64,000 nucleotides of DNA from positions 181,606 through 245,605 of the forward strand of contig REDI01000043.1 of NCBI GenBank assembly GCA_007693595.1, read 5' to 3'. The DNA is from Deltaproteobacteria bacterium (GTDB taxonomy: Bacteria; Myxococcota_A; UBA796; GCA-2862545). Positions 9,339 through 18,772 of this stretch are shown in pieces. The translations under genes were made by a program, and so were the position numbers. Under the pieces are notes generated by a model. It had not been told where the DNA came from, did not search any database, and worked only from the letters and a program-made list of their open reading frames with translations. Within the stretch, counting starts at the first letter, position 1; every line of letters starts with the position of its first letter.

Positions 9339-12300
9339 GGGACCCCCTCGATCGAGATCGCGGAGCGATGGGTCAGGAGAGGGCCCCACACCTTGAGGGC
9401 CAGGCGGATCACCGAGGGCTCCAGGCGCCCATGCTCGGTGAGGAAGGGCGGATCGTCGCCGAGGATCATTCGAACATGCGGGTCGCTTCGGTCGGCCCCC
9501 GGCTCCTGAGGGGTGCCCCAGCCGCGCATCGCGAGGCCGCGGAGCGTGGGCTCCCAGGCTTCGGCGTCGACCGATCCCAGATCGTCGGGATCGCCTTGCG
9601 CGAGGAGGTGTTCGACCAGCTCCGCCGAGAGGTTCGGCAGGAGCAAGGCGGGGGTGCTCTGGATCAGATCGTAGGTTTTCACCAGCTCGTCGAGGAGGCT
9701 CAAGGGGGTCTCTGGTGCGGTCAGGGCCGTGGCGGCCAGCGTTCGCCGCTCGGTACCGATGAGGACAGCCCGCTCGCCTTCCCCGGCGCTGGCCAGGGCG
9801 AGCAGGGCGACCCAGCAGCGCATCTGGGACCGGAGGTTGGAGGGAGCGCTAGGGCTCACCAGGACTGGGCCTTGGGGGCCCAGCGCGCGGAGATCGCCCA
9901 GGATCTTGCGCCCGCTCGGCAGCTCCAGCTCCACCCGGACCTCGCGTGGGAGCTCGAGGAACTGGCGCCGGGCCCGATCGAGCGCGGTCAGCTCTTCGTG
10001 CAGCGCGCGGCTCTGGCGGGAGCCGGCACGGCCGGGTTGAACCCGACCTTGGGCGCGCAGGCGATCGATGAGGGTCCCCTGCTGGGGGATCGCGGCGGGG
10101 TGGGCCAGCCCTTCGGTGAGGATGAACCAGCGCTCCAGCCCTGAGACGCCCATGGGCTCTCGCTCGGCCGGGGTGGTGCTCTGATCGGGGGTACGAAGAC
10201 GCATCGCCCGGCACAAGGCCCGCTGGGGATGGGCCAAGGCGGCGGCGAGCTCGTGCACCGAGAGGGCCTCTGGAGGCTCGTAGGGGAGCGAAGTTCCGGT
10301 TGGGAAAGCACGAATCGGTCGACGTTCGCCATGAAGGGCGGCGAGCAGGCGGGCCGCGCGCGCGTCGAAGCTGGGATGGGATCCTTCGAAGGTGCGGGGG
10401 GCGGTGGGCTGAAGCGGGTGGTGGTGGAGGATCTGGGGCTGGGCCAGCCCGCCCTGGCGGGTGCAGAAGGTGGCGTCGAGGGCGTCGAGAAGCTCGGCGA
10501 TGGGCGGACTGAAGGGGACTTCGACGCCCCGCTGGGCATCGCGGGCGGTGCACGTGATGACCAGGTGGTCCCGCGCGGCGAAGATCGACTCGAGGAGGAG
10601 GTGGCGGTCTTCGTCGCGCAAGTCGCGGTCGCCGGCCCGCGGCTGGCTGGCGACCAGGTCCCAGCTCGGTCGGGTAGACTGCCGGGGGAAGGTCCCTTCG
10701 TCGAGGCCGATCAGGCACACGACCCGAAAAGGCACGCTCCGCATCGGGGTGAGGGCAGAGACGGTGATGGCGCCCGTGATCGGGCGGTCGTCGTGGCGGC
10801 TGTCGTCGAAGTGATGGGTGAGTAGGTGGCGTACCGCCGCGATCCGCACCGGACGTTCGAAGGTCGAGGCGCGCTGGCCGACCTCTTGCAAGCTCTCGAG
10901 TACGCGTTCGTAGGGGGCGCGCCGAGCGGGATCGGGCGCGACGAGGTCCTTGAAGGCCTGGTGGATCGCGCGCAGGTGATCGGCCATGGGGCGCGCGCCT
11001 CGGAGGGCGCGCACGTGACGTTCCACGGTGTCGGCGAATCGGGCGAAGCGACCGAACAAGACGACGTCATGCCCTTCGAGGTCGTCGTGGGGGCTCACGG
11101 GCGGGTCGGAGCCGGCCGGGAGCAGCACCCCCTCGTCGGCCTCGAGCACGCCGAGGGCCAGACGCCGTAAGGCGAAGCGCAGGGTGTTCTGCAGGTCGGC
11201 GGGCTGTTGGTGCTGGGCGCGATCGGTGGCGTCGAGGCCCCAGCGAAAACCCGCGCCGTCGATCCAGGATCGCAGGACCCCGAGATCGTCGGCGGACAGG
11301 GCGAACCGTCGGGCGACGGGATCGAGTCGTGCCAGCGCGAACAGTTCTGGAGCGCTCAGGCGGCCGTCGGCCATGCGGAGCAGACCGAGGAGGGCCTCGG
11401 CGCAGAGGTTCCCAGCGCGAAGCGGGCTGTCGCTGACCGTGCACCGGAGTCGAGGACCGCCCGCCTCGTGCCAAGCGGGATCGCTGGGCCAGCGACCGCC
11501 CTGCTCCAGCGCACCCTGAACCAGGGGGCCGAAGGTGTCGATGTCGGGGGTGAGCACGACGACGTCGCGGGGCTCTAGGGTCCGATCTTGCGAGAAGAGA
11601 TGGAGCAGGGCATCCCGCAGCGCGTGGGCCTGACGCGCGGGGCCGGCGCAGGCGTGGATCTGGATCGATCGATCCGAGGGGTCGAGGGGTCGAGGGGTGT
11701 CGGGGAGGGCGAGCGCGCGAAGGTCGGCCTGCAGGTGATGCAGGGCACAAGAGGGATCTGGATCGATCCGGAGCGCCTGGGCTGCGGGCTCGGCCGCATC
11801 GCTTAAATGCTCGGTGAGCAGGCCTTGCATATCGCGCGAGAGCCGGCCGAGGCTGGTGAGCAAGGGGTGCTGCTCGGCGAGCGCCTGGTCGGCGAACTCG
11901 GCGCCTCGCGGGCCTCGCCGAGCGAGTCTTCGGGCCTCGTGGGGGGTGAGGAAGTCGCCCCACCAGGCCTCGCTCGGGCTGAACAAGAGCAGGTGCAGCG
12001 AAAGTTGGGTGCCCGCAGCTCCTAGGAGCTCGAGCCACAGGGGTGGCAGGGCGCTGATCCCGAAGAGGTAGAGCTCGTGCAGATCGACCTTGGCCCCTTG
12101 TCGGAGCGCCGAGGCCGCCGTTGAGGCGCGCTCGGTCGGGCAGGGGGAGTCGAGGTGTTCGCGGCAGGTACGCCAGAGGGTGCCCTGCCATGCGGCGGTC
12201 GGATCACTCACTGGCTCCCCAGCCTTGAACGTCTGGATTAGGTCCGGGCGGGCCATGTGGTAGCGATCGAGCACGTCGGCCAGCTCGCGTGCGAGGCCGT

Positions 12301-12682
12301 AGCGCCGCCGGCTCACCGGCTCCTGGTCGCCTTCGAGCCATCGGCGCACGGGTTCGAGGTCGGGGTGTTCCGCGATGTCTGGGAGAAGATCCAGGATCGT
12401 CCACGCCAGCGCATCGGGAGACCAGGGATCGGGATCGGGCCGAGGCCCCGCCAAGGGGTCCACCATTCGTGCCAGGGCCTTGGCCGGGAAGATGAACTCG
12501 ATATTGGCGCAGATCCCGTGGGCTTGAGCCAGGTGGGCCCGCAGCCACCGCTCCATGCCCCGGCTGCCCACCACCACGGTCTGCGGGGTGATCGGGTCGG
12601 GAGGTGGGTTGGCGCGAAGCAGACCTGCCAGGAGGTCCGCGAGGATCTCGAGTCGGTGGCTGCGATGGAGCAGGATGGGCAA
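9335..12682 (-). CDS. recC: RecBCD enzyme subunit RecC
   Basis: 1115-residue RecC, the inactivated helicase-like subunit that splits the duplex and scans for the Chi sequence. The N-terminus is LLHRSHRLEILADLLAGLL, followed by VVVGSRGMERWLRAHLA and ANIEFIFPA, closely following the RecC pattern of the well-studied enterobacterial protein. Mid-protein LIGLDEGTFPRQ is the conserved segment just after the degenerate helicase motifs. The start is TTG at 12682 with an AGGGGGAG Shine-Dalgarno sequence directly upstream. First gene of recC-recB-recD, with four-base overlaps throughout. A 240-base intergenic region containing a hairpin lies upstream. Confidence 0.93.
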   Translation of the reverse strand: MPILLHRSHRLEILADLLAGLLRANPPPDPITPQTVVVGSRGMERWLRAHLAQAHGICANIEFIFPAKALARMVDPLAGPRPDPDPWSPDALAWTILDLLPDIAEHPDLEPVRRWLEGDQEPVSRRRYGLARELADVLDRYHMARPDLIQTFKAGEPVSDPTAAWQGTLWRTCREHLDSPCPTERASTAASALRQGAKVDLHELYLFGISALPPLWLELLGAAGTQLSLHLLLFSPSEAWWGDFLTPHEARRLARRGPRGAEFADQALAEQHPLLTSLGRLSRDMQGLLTEHLSDAAEPAAQALRIDPDPSCALHHLQADLRALALPDTPRPLDPSDRSIQIHACAGPARQAHALRDALLHLFSQDRTLEPRDVVVLTPDIDTFGPLVQGALEQGGRWPSDPAWHEAGGPRLRCTVSDSPLRAGNLCAEALLGLLRMADGRLSAPELFALARLDPVARRFALSADDLGVLRSWIDGAGFRWGLDATDRAQHQQPADLQNTLRFALRRLALGVLEADEGVLLPAGSDPPVSPHDDLEGHDVVLFGRFARFADTVERHVRALRGARPMADHLRAIHQAFKDLVAPDPARRAPYERVLESLQEVGQRASTFERPVRIAAVRHLLTHHFDDSRHDDRPITGAITVSALTPMRSVPFRVVCLIGLDEGTFPRQSTRPSWDLVASQPRAGDRDLRDEDRHLLLESIFAARDHLVITCTARDAQRGVEVPFSPPIAELLDALDATFCTRQGGLAQPQILHHHPLQPTAPRTFEGSHPSFDARAARLLAALHGERRPIRAFPTGTSLPYEPPEALSVHELAAALAHPQRALCRAMRLRTPDQSTTPAEREPMGVSGLERWFILTEGLAHPAAIPQQGTLIDRLRAQGRVQPGRAGSRQSRALHEELTALDRARRQFLELPREVRVELELPSGRKILGDLRALGPQGPVLVSPSAPSNLRSQMRCWVALLALASAGEGERAVLIGTERRTLAATALTAPETPLSLLDELVKTYDLIQSTPALLLPNLSAELVEHLLAQGDPDDLGSVDAEAWEPTLRGLAMRGWGTPQEPGADRSDPHVRMILGDDPPFLTEHGRLEPSVIRLALKVWGPLLTHRSAISIEGVP

Positions 12683-12730
12683 AGCTCCCCCTGAGAGGCT
12701 CTGGCACTCTAGCGGGCTGGGGCCAGCGCA

Positions 12731-12753
12731 ACAGGGCCAGTGAGTGGCCCTGT
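12731..12753. terminator. perfect 9-bp hairpin between lipoprotein gene and recC
   Basis: ACAGGGCCA (12731-12739) pairs perfectly with TGGCCCTGT (12745-12753) across a five-base loop. It lies about 50 bases upstream of recC and 170 bases after the stop of the minus-strand lipoprotein gene. There is no U-run on either strand, so it may be a terminator or attenuator for the lipoprotein transcript, or a protein-binding palindrome in the rec promoter region. Confidence 0.4.
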
Positions 12754-12922
12754 CTGTGGAGACGGTCTAGTCGGCTCTCGGAATAGGAGTCGAGCGAGGG
12801 GCCGGGCTAATCTCTCTGGTCGGGAACAGAGCGCGCCGGAGTCGCGTCGCGCGTGGACCCGTCCCATGCGGGGTGGCGCGCGATGTCTCTGAGCCCCAAC
12901 CCCCCCACAGCGCGCCGCGAGG

Positions 12923-14188
12923 TCACTCGCCGCAGCTCCCCTGCTGTCCGTAGCGCACCTCGACCGTCTCTCCGCCCTCGAGCGCGCCAGGCTCGAAGAG
13001 GATCGCGTTGTCAGCGTCGTCGTAGGTCCAGTCGTGGTGGAGGTCACCGTCGACGTAGACCACGATGGATGACGCGACCGGATCGCCTCCGAGGGTGAAG
13101 CGCGCGGGCCGGTCTTCGACCATGAAGAAGGGGTTGTGGGTCGCGCCATAGGCGCTGACGCCGGTGGTGAGGGTCTCGAGGACTGCACCCGTCGTGGTCG
13201 AGATGCGATGGGCTTCACGCCCCGAGGAGAAGGCCCAGAGGTCGTCGGCCGGGCTGGCGAGGCCCCACAGGCCGGAGCGTCCGGTGTTGCCGACCAGCTC
13301 TTCGGTCCAAGGCGTGGTCCTGGTGTCGATGCGCACGATCCGGTCGCCCGAGGTGACCGACCAGTAGAGGTCGTCGCCAATCGCGACGATGTCGCCGGAG
13401 CTGCTGCCAATGGAGCTGGTGAGCATGGTCGTGGCGTGACCCGTGGCCCGGTCGATCTCGTAGACACGGGTGCCGCTTGCCAGGATGATCCGGTTGTCGG
13501 GTAGCACGGTCAGGGCGTTGCCCCCCGAGACACTCAAGGTGAGGAAGTTCGAGACGTCGCCGGTGTCGGGGTCGATCCGGAGGAGCTGGTTGCCGCTGGT
13601 GCAGCCCAAGAGGTTGCCATCGTAGTCGATCGCGAGGTCGAACAGGTTCTGGGTCGACCTGCCGATGAAGGTCGTGGTGTTCGTGCCCGGATCCCACTCG
13701 TAGATGTCGCGTGAGCCGGCGATGTAGACCTCGGCCAGGGGGATGTGTGGGGCGGTGAAGACCTCGAAGCGCTGATCGAGCGCGCGCACAGTGCCGACGA
13801 TCGCGGCGGACGTTCGGCCATCGTCGGCGTTGGAGTGCACGACGAGATCGGCGCTCGCGTCGACTTCGGGGACCCACGTGATGGGAAGGGCGAGCTCTTC
13901 GTCGGGGGAGAGGGTCACAGGCAGTTGCACCGAGCCGAGCTGAAAAGGGCTCGGAAGGTCGATCGCGGTGATGGTGACCGAGGTGTCGCCGACCGAACGC
14001 GCCGTGATCTGGTCGGAGACCGTACAGAAGGGGGCGAGGTCGTCGAAGGATAGGGTGCTCGGGCTGAGCTCCAGGAGGGCGTTGCCTGGATTGGGACGAG
14101 GATCGTGCTGCTCACCCTGGAGGCTCAAGCCGGTCTCGCTGCAGGCGAGAAGGGTGAAGGAACCAACGAGGAGCAGAGGAAAGCGCAT
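12923..14188 (-). CDS. lipoprotein with ASH/HYDIN-like domain and beta-propeller
   Basis: 421 residues from ATG 14188; a GTG four codons earlier is possible. The signal sequence ends in lipobox FTLLAC. Residues of about 40-150 resemble an ASPM-SPD-2-Hydin (choice-of-anchor D) immunoglobulin-like domain (SPSTLSFDDLAP, VTLSPDEELALPITW). A propeller of repeated LLRIDPDTGDVSNFL and VYEIDRATGHATTML type units follows, and then a small C-terminal beta domain (YVDGDLHHDWTYDD) often seen in myxobacterial secreted proteins. Likely surface-exposed adhesion or scaffold protein; no enzymatic motif seen. Stands alone between recC and the flavoprotein gene. Confidence 0.7.
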   Translation of the reverse strand: MRFPLLLVGSFTLLACSETGLSLQGEQHDPRPNPGNALLELSPSTLSFDDLAPFCTVSDQITARSVGDTSVTITAIDLPSPFQLGSVQLPVTLSPDEELALPITWVPEVDASADLVVHSNADDGRTSAAIVGTVRALDQRFEVFTAPHIPLAEVYIAGSRDIYEWDPGTNTTTFIGRSTQNLFDLAIDYDGNLLGCTSGNQLLRIDPDTGDVSNFLTLSVSGGNALTVLPDNRIILASGTRVYEIDRATGHATTMLTSSIGSSSGDIVAIGDDLYWSVTSGDRIVRIDTRTTPWTEELVGNTGRSGLWGLASPADDLWAFSSGREAHRISTTTGAVLETLTTGVSAYGATHNPFFMVEDRPARFTLGGDPVASSIVVYVDGDLHHDWTYDDADNAILFEPGALEGGETVEVRYGQQGSCGE

Positions 14189-14280
14189 GTCTAGACCCAC
14201 ACAGAGTTAGTTGGAGGCGCAGAATTTTATCGCGTCGTGAAGCCGCTCGCTGACTTTTTGCCCCGCCGGGAGCGGTCCAA

Positions 14281-15468
14281 CTACCGGCCGACGGTCAGCT
14301 GGAGCAGGTCGCGTGGGGGGATAGCCCAGATCGGCCTCTCCCCGATGTTGATGCCGAGAAGGGTGCTGAAGGCCTCGGGGTGGCGAGCGAGGTTGCGCAC
14401 GATCCTCCGGGCGAGCCAGCGGTGACGGATCCCGCGCACCAAGAGCTCGGTCAGCAGCGAGAGGCTCCGGCCATGACGGGCTCGCTGTCGGTCATAGGTG
14501 CGCAGGCGCCGAGCCGAGAGGTCTCCTTCGTGAAGGGCCGTACTCAAGACCTCTGCCGCGAGGCGTGCCCCGACCAGCGAGAGGCTCATGCCTTCGCCCG
14601 TGAGCGCGTCGATGAAGCCTGCGGCGTCGCCGACGAGCAGGACCCGGTCGGCAGAGACGGCTCGGGTCCGCTGGCGGAGCGGGCCCCACACGGCCGGCGG
14701 GGTGAGGACCTCGGCACCGTCGAGGAAGGGGCGGAGGGCGGGCTCGTGAGAGAGCCGGGCCATCAGGCGAACGTCGAGGTCTTCGCCGAACTCTTGCGCC
14801 AGCGCGCGCCCGCAGAGCACCGCGACGTTGAGCTCGTCGGTCGCGGTGGGGGTGAGGTAGACCTCGAGGTCGTCGAGGACGAAGACCTCGACGCGGGGCA
14901 TCGCCGGGGCGTCGTTCGAGAGGTGGAGATGCGCCCGGATCCCGTACCGAGCGGGTCCCTTCGGGGCTTTGGCCAGCCCCGCCTTGCGCCGGACGAAGGA
15001 GTGCAGCCCGTCTGCGCCGATGACGACCCGAGCCTGGTGGACGCCGCGTGAGGTCTTGATCTGCACGGCCTCAGATCCGAGGTGCAGGTCCAGGACGCGG
15101 GTGTCGAGCTTCACCTCGACCCCGGGCTCATCCGCGCACGCCTGGTGCAGGGCGGCGTCGATCCGATGGCGCCGGAGCCCCAGGCCCGTTCGCCCACCTG
15201 GAAAGTCCCCGATCGCGGTCGTCTCGCCGCTGTGGTAGGCGATCCCTCGAAAGGAGACCGGGCCGGTTTCGCGGATCGCGTCGCCGAGCCCCAACGCCTC
15301 CAGCTCGGCGACGCCATGGGGCATCATCCCCTCGCCACAGACCTTCTCGCGGGGAAAGGTGCCCCGCTCGATCACCAAGACGGAGTGCCCACGGCGCGCG
15401 AGGTGGATCGCGGTCACGCTGCCTGCGAGCCCACCGCCCACGATGAGGATGTCCGGTGTCGAAGCCAT
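14281..15468 (-). CDS. FAD-dependent oxidoreductase, geranylgeranyl reductase-like
   Basis: 395 residues from the ATG at 15468, chosen because the FAD-binding motif then starts near residue 6 (DILIVGGGLAGSVTAI). Further group features are FPREKVCGEGMMPHG, the IGADGLHSFVRRKAG segment and LLVGDAAGFIDALTGEGM, the second FAD-contacting motif. This pattern is that of the geranylgeranyl reductase / PHBH-type flavoproteins, which reduce or hydroxylate isoprenoids and aromatic rings. The substrate cannot be predicted. Downstream of a lipoprotein gene by about 60 bases, on the same strand as the pseudokinase operon. Confidence 0.85.
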   Translation of the reverse strand: MASTPDILIVGGGLAGSVTAIHLARRGHSVLVIERGTFPREKVCGEGMMPHGVAELEALGLGDAIRETGPVSFRGIAYHSGETTAIGDFPGGRTGLGLRRHRIDAALHQACADEPGVEVKLDTRVLDLHLGSEAVQIKTSRGVHQARVVIGADGLHSFVRRKAGLAKAPKGPARYGIRAHLHLSNDAPAMPRVEVFVLDDLEVYLTPTATDELNVAVLCGRALAQEFGEDLDVRLMARLSHEPALRPFLDGAEVLTPPAVWGPLRQRTRAVSADRVLLVGDAAGFIDALTGEGMSLSLVGARLAAEVLSTALHEGDLSARRLRTYDRQRARHGRSLSLLTELLVRGIRHRWLARRIVRNLARHPEAFSTLLGINIGERPIWAIPPRDLLQLTVGR

Positions 15469-15530
15469 GGGATGGATGTCACCTGTGCGGGGCTCCGGGG
15501 CTACCTTCCGCTCGGGACTCGGTAGGCTGT

Positions 15531-16736
15531 TCAACGCGGGCGAGCCCCGCCGCGGGTCGTGGTTCGGGGCGAGGAACCCTGCGTCAGGTGACCTTGGACG
15601 ATGACGTCTCCGCGTCGTCCCTCGACGGAGGAGATCTGGACCTGTAGGCGCTGGGCGCCGAGATCCGCTTGGTGCAAGGCGGGCTGGGTGATCTCGAGGC
15701 TCTCGCGGATGGTCGAGAGGATCACGCTAGACCCCAGATAGGCGAGGGGGTCGGCCACAGCAGCCCCCGGAGAGGCGTGCCGCTCGCGCACCTCGGCCGG
15801 GGTCATCGCGATCTTGCCACTTTCTACTGTGAGAGCGCCGGTGATGGTGTAGTCCCGCCACCACCCTTGCCCCGTCGTCTTCCAAAGTCGAAGGTCCATC
15901 TCGAACGATCGCCCGTCGATCCGAAAGGCGGTGGGTTCAGGCACGACGTCGTAGCTGACGGGCCCCTGCCGCATGGACTCGGCGCGTGCGAGCGATGTTA
16001 GGCTCTGGGACGAGATGACGAAGGTCCATCCCGCGCGCGGGTGAAGGTGGCTGATCTGGACCGCGGAGGCCTCGCGGGCCTGGGTACGGAGCTCGATCCG
16101 GACGGCTCGACCCTGCGTGCCGACCCGAACCGCGCGGATGGGAAGGTCATCCGAGGGGATCTTGGCCAAGGTGATGGACTCGGTGCGTCGGAGGAGCCGC
16201 TGCTTGGCCTGTTCGAGGAGGGGGGCGCTCAGCGCGCGGGTGGCCGAGCGGGGGAGGCTCGTGCTCAAGAGGTTGAGGTTGCGCACGTCCCGCACCTTCA
16301 GCTCGACGACATGGTCGGGCCCAACACTCCGGCTCTGGATCTCGACGTCGAGGCCCAAGCTGGCTCGAACGGGCGCTGTGGTCCGGAGCAGCCCCTCGGT
16401 GCGGATGACCCCGTCGAGGGTCGCGTCGATCGCGAGGCAGCTATCGCAGGTCGTCGACGGGCCGACGATCGCGCGCTCGATCGAGAGGTCCGGGATGACC
16501 CTTCCAAGGCCGTCGATCACCAACGGGCTCTCGATTGGCTGCTGCTGGGTCAGGAGCGCGTAGGTGAGGGGCTCCAGGGCCTGACGCGACAGGAGGATCG
16601 CGGCGTCCGCCTGCCACGCGGCTTCGAGGGGCGGAGGGGGCGCGAGCGCAGCGGTCCGCGCCTCTTGATACTCGGGGAGGGTACTCGAGAAGCACGCCGA
16701 GAAGAGCGGCAGGGTCAGCGCGTAGAGCCTTCGCAT
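15531..16736 (-). CDS. lipoprotein of unknown function
   Basis: 401 residues. A short signal peptide ends in lipobox PLFSAC at residues 10-15. The mature protein is rich in beta-strand-like segments (VVELKVRDVRNLNLLS, AVRIELRTQAREASAVQI, FEMDLRLWKTTGQG) with no family motif I recognise. It starts three bases after the TAG of the transmembrane pseudokinase gene, with GAGAGG as ribosome-binding site overlapping that stop, so the two are co-translated. An envelope partner of the pseudokinase is a reasonable inference. A lipid-transfer (TULIP-like) fold is one possibility but is not demonstrated. Confidence 0.6.
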   Translation of the reverse strand: MRRLYALTLPLFSACFSSTLPEYQEARTAALAPPPPLEAAWQADAAILLSRQALEPLTYALLTQQQPIESPLVIDGLGRVIPDLSIERAIVGPSTTCDSCLAIDATLDGVIRTEGLLRTTAPVRASLGLDVEIQSRSVGPDHVVELKVRDVRNLNLLSTSLPRSATRALSAPLLEQAKQRLLRRTESITLAKIPSDDLPIRAVRVGTQGRAVRIELRTQAREASAVQISHLHPRAGWTFVISSQSLTSLARAESMRQGPVSYDVVPEPTAFRIDGRSFEMDLRLWKTTGQGWWRDYTITGALTVESGKIAMTPAEVRERHASPGAAVADPLAYLGSSVILSTIRESLEITQPALHQADLGAQRLQVQISSVEGRRGDVIVQGHLTQGSSPRTTTRGGARPR

Positions 16737-16739
16737 GGT

Positions 16740-18581
16740 CTACCTCTCGCGGGAGACGTGGAGGTGGGTCCCTCTCGGGTATGGCTTGACCTTCAAGACG
16801 AGCTTCTGGCCTTGACGGCGGAGCAAGGCGGAACTCGCGGCGGTGCTGGGCGGCAGGTCATGCTGCGCCCATCCGTCGCGGGTCAGGGTCGTGGTCCAGA
16901 GCTCCAGCACCGCGTCGGGGGTGTAGCCCTCGTAGTCGAGCATGAGCACCCGAGCGTCGGAGTGGCGGATGTCCGCCTCCTTGATGGGCCAACTCGTACC
17001 AGCCCACGAAGGATGGATCTTCTGAATGCGCGGCTCAGCCGGCGCCTGAGGAGACTCGGCTGGGACCTCGCTCGTCGGCAGAAAGAGGAGCGGAACCGTA
17101 CAGATCAGGGTCATGATCAAGACCCCAGCGAGGGCGATGGACCCCATCATGATGAGGTTCCAGTGACGCTCGGACGAAGGGGGCTGGGCCTCGGGTTTCG
17201 CTGGGGCTGGGCGCTCGACGGTGGAGGGGGTCGGGGGCTCAGCGGGTGGTGCGGGTTCCGGCTCGGCGAGCGCCTTGGCAGGCTCGGGAGGTCGGGTTGT
17301 GAACGGATCGGCCTTGAGATCGGCGGACTGCTCCTCGGGCTCCGGCTCGGGGTGCGGAGGCCCGATCTCGTCCGGGGCCACGCGGATGACGACCTCTTCT
17401 TTGGTCGGGGGGACGTTCGCTTCATCGTAAGAGAGGCTCGAGCTCGAGGGCCGAGGCGGAGGGGAGGGCGATGCCGCCTCGCTGGCTGAGGTGCCAGGTG
17501 CCACCGAGGGCTCCCGAGTGCCGACGGGCAGGGCTGGCGGTACCCAGCGGGAGGGTGGGTCGGTGATGGGAGGGCTCGGCCGGGTCGAGCTTGGGGGGGG
17601 GGCGCGTCGCTGCTGATGGGCCGCGCGCTGGACGGGCACGGGCGTGCCGCTGGGATCGGGTACGACGCCTGCGGCACTCGGGCTGGGGCGCAGCAGACTC
17701 CGGCTCGTGAGGGCTGGGCCGCCGCTCAAGACCGTCGGATCTGGAAGCAGGGGGCCTATCCTCGCTCCAGCCCAGTCCCGGAGCCTAGGGTCGAAGGTGG
17801 TGCCCCGAAGCTGCCATGCGGCGCGCTGGAGTTCGCGTGCCATGGGGCGCTTGCCCGGATCATGTTCGAGCATCGAGACGAAGAGCTGTCTCACGGGTCG
17901 CGACATGCTCAGGGAGCGGTCGAGGGCGGCGTGGATCTGGGGGTTGTGGATCGAGGCCTTGCGTTGGGCCAAGGGGAGGTCTTCGCCGAGTACCAGAGAG
18001 GCGATGGCCGCGCCGATCGCATAGACATCCGCCGCGTGGGAGGGGCCGTCGGTGCTTCGCTCTGGGGCGCGGGTCGGGCCCTCGGGCGGGGTATCTTGCA
18101 AGAGGCAGAGCCCGAAGCCGGCCACCTTGACCTCGCCACGAGGGCTCAAGATCACGGTGTCGAGATGAAGCGCGCCGTGGGCGAGGCCGATGGTTCCGGT
18201 CGTCGGGTCGAGCATCGACTCGGCGGCGCTGAGGGCGTCGGCGATCTCTTCGATGAGCTCGAGCGCGGGGCCTACGGGGAGAGGGCCCAGCCGCCGCAGC
18301 CGTGAGAGTGGGGTGCCCTCGAAGGGGGCGTGGAGGGCGACCGCATGGCCCCCAATATCGACGATGTCTTCGAGGGAGAGCATCGCGCGGTGCCGAAGCT
18401 GCGGGAGCAGCGACTCGAGTCGCTGCAGGTCGTCGGGATCGAGCGCGTGGCCGTTGGCGACGGGCGCGAGGTGCACCACGCAGGTGGGCTGGGTGGCGCT
18501 CAGCCGGGCGGCCTCCCCGACGCCTCCCTCCTCAATGCCCGGTAGGCTACCGAGGATTCGGAAGCGGTATCCTTCGCTCAA
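16740..18581 (-). CDS. transmembrane Ser/Thr pseudokinase
   Basis: 613 residues from a TTG start at 18581 preceded by GGAGGA; an ATG at 18701 lacks a Shine-Dalgarno and adds 40 basic residues. Residues 1-260 have a protein-kinase-like layout. The catalytic loop reads HGALHLDTV at 135-143 instead of HRDLKPENV, with the catalytic Asp replaced by Ala, Lys by His and Asn by Thr. The DFG motif is GFG at 155-157. It should therefore be unable to transfer phosphate. The ADVYAIGAAIASLVLGE segment (PknB-like helix F region) is kept. A long Pro/Glu-rich linker, one membrane helix at about 474-502 and a 110-residue extracytoplasmic domain follow. Probably a signalling scaffold. Confidence 0.8.
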   Translation of the reverse strand: MSEGYRFRILGSLPGIEEGGVGEAARLSATQPTCVVHLAPVANGHALDPDDLQRLESLLPQLRHRAMLSLEDIVDIGGHAVALHAPFEGTPLSRLRRLGPLPVGPALELIEEIADALSAAESMLDPTTGTIGLAHGALHLDTVILSPRGEVKVAGFGLCLLQDTPPEGPTRAPERSTDGPSHAADVYAIGAAIASLVLGEDLPLAQRKASIHNPQIHAALDRSLSMSRPVRQLFVSMLEHDPGKRPMARELQRAAWQLRGTTFDPRLRDWAGARIGPLLPDPTVLSGGPALTSRSLLRPSPSAAGVVPDPSGTPVPVQRAAHQQRRAPPPSSTRPSPPITDPPSRWVPPALPVGTREPSVAPGTSASEAASPSPPPRPSSSSLSYDEANVPPTKEEVVIRVAPDEIGPPHPEPEPEEQSADLKADPFTTRPPEPAKALAEPEPAPPAEPPTPSTVERPAPAKPEAQPPSSERHWNLIMMGSIALAGVLIMTLICTVPLLFLPTSEVPAESPQAPAEPRIQKIHPSWAGTSWPIKEADIRHSDARVLMLDYEGYTPDAVLELWTTTLTRDGWAQHDLPPSTAASSALLRRQGQKLVLKVKPYPRGTHLHVSRER

Positions 18582-18772
18582 CGGTCCTCCAGAGCGTCCG
18601 GCGTCCCCGTGGGCGGTCCGCCGCGACGGGGTCGGCTGACGTCTGCGGGCTCGGGCCGAAGCCCACTCGCGGACTTTCGCATAGCAGGATCGATGCGTCA
18701 AGCCGCGTCGCCAAGCGTGCCGGCCCAGCGTCGTGCTATCTGCTCATGCTCACGCGCTTCCCAGGAGTTCCC
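18582..18772. promoter_or_regulatory. divergent intergenic region, pseudokinase operon / aminopeptidase
   Basis: 191 bases between two divergent starts, which must carry both promoters. GGAGGA precedes the TTG of the pseudokinase on the minus strand. AGGAG at 18763-18767 precedes the aminopeptidase ATG. No clear -35/-10 pair, operator palindrome or riboswitch could be recognised by eye. Confidence 0.5.
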
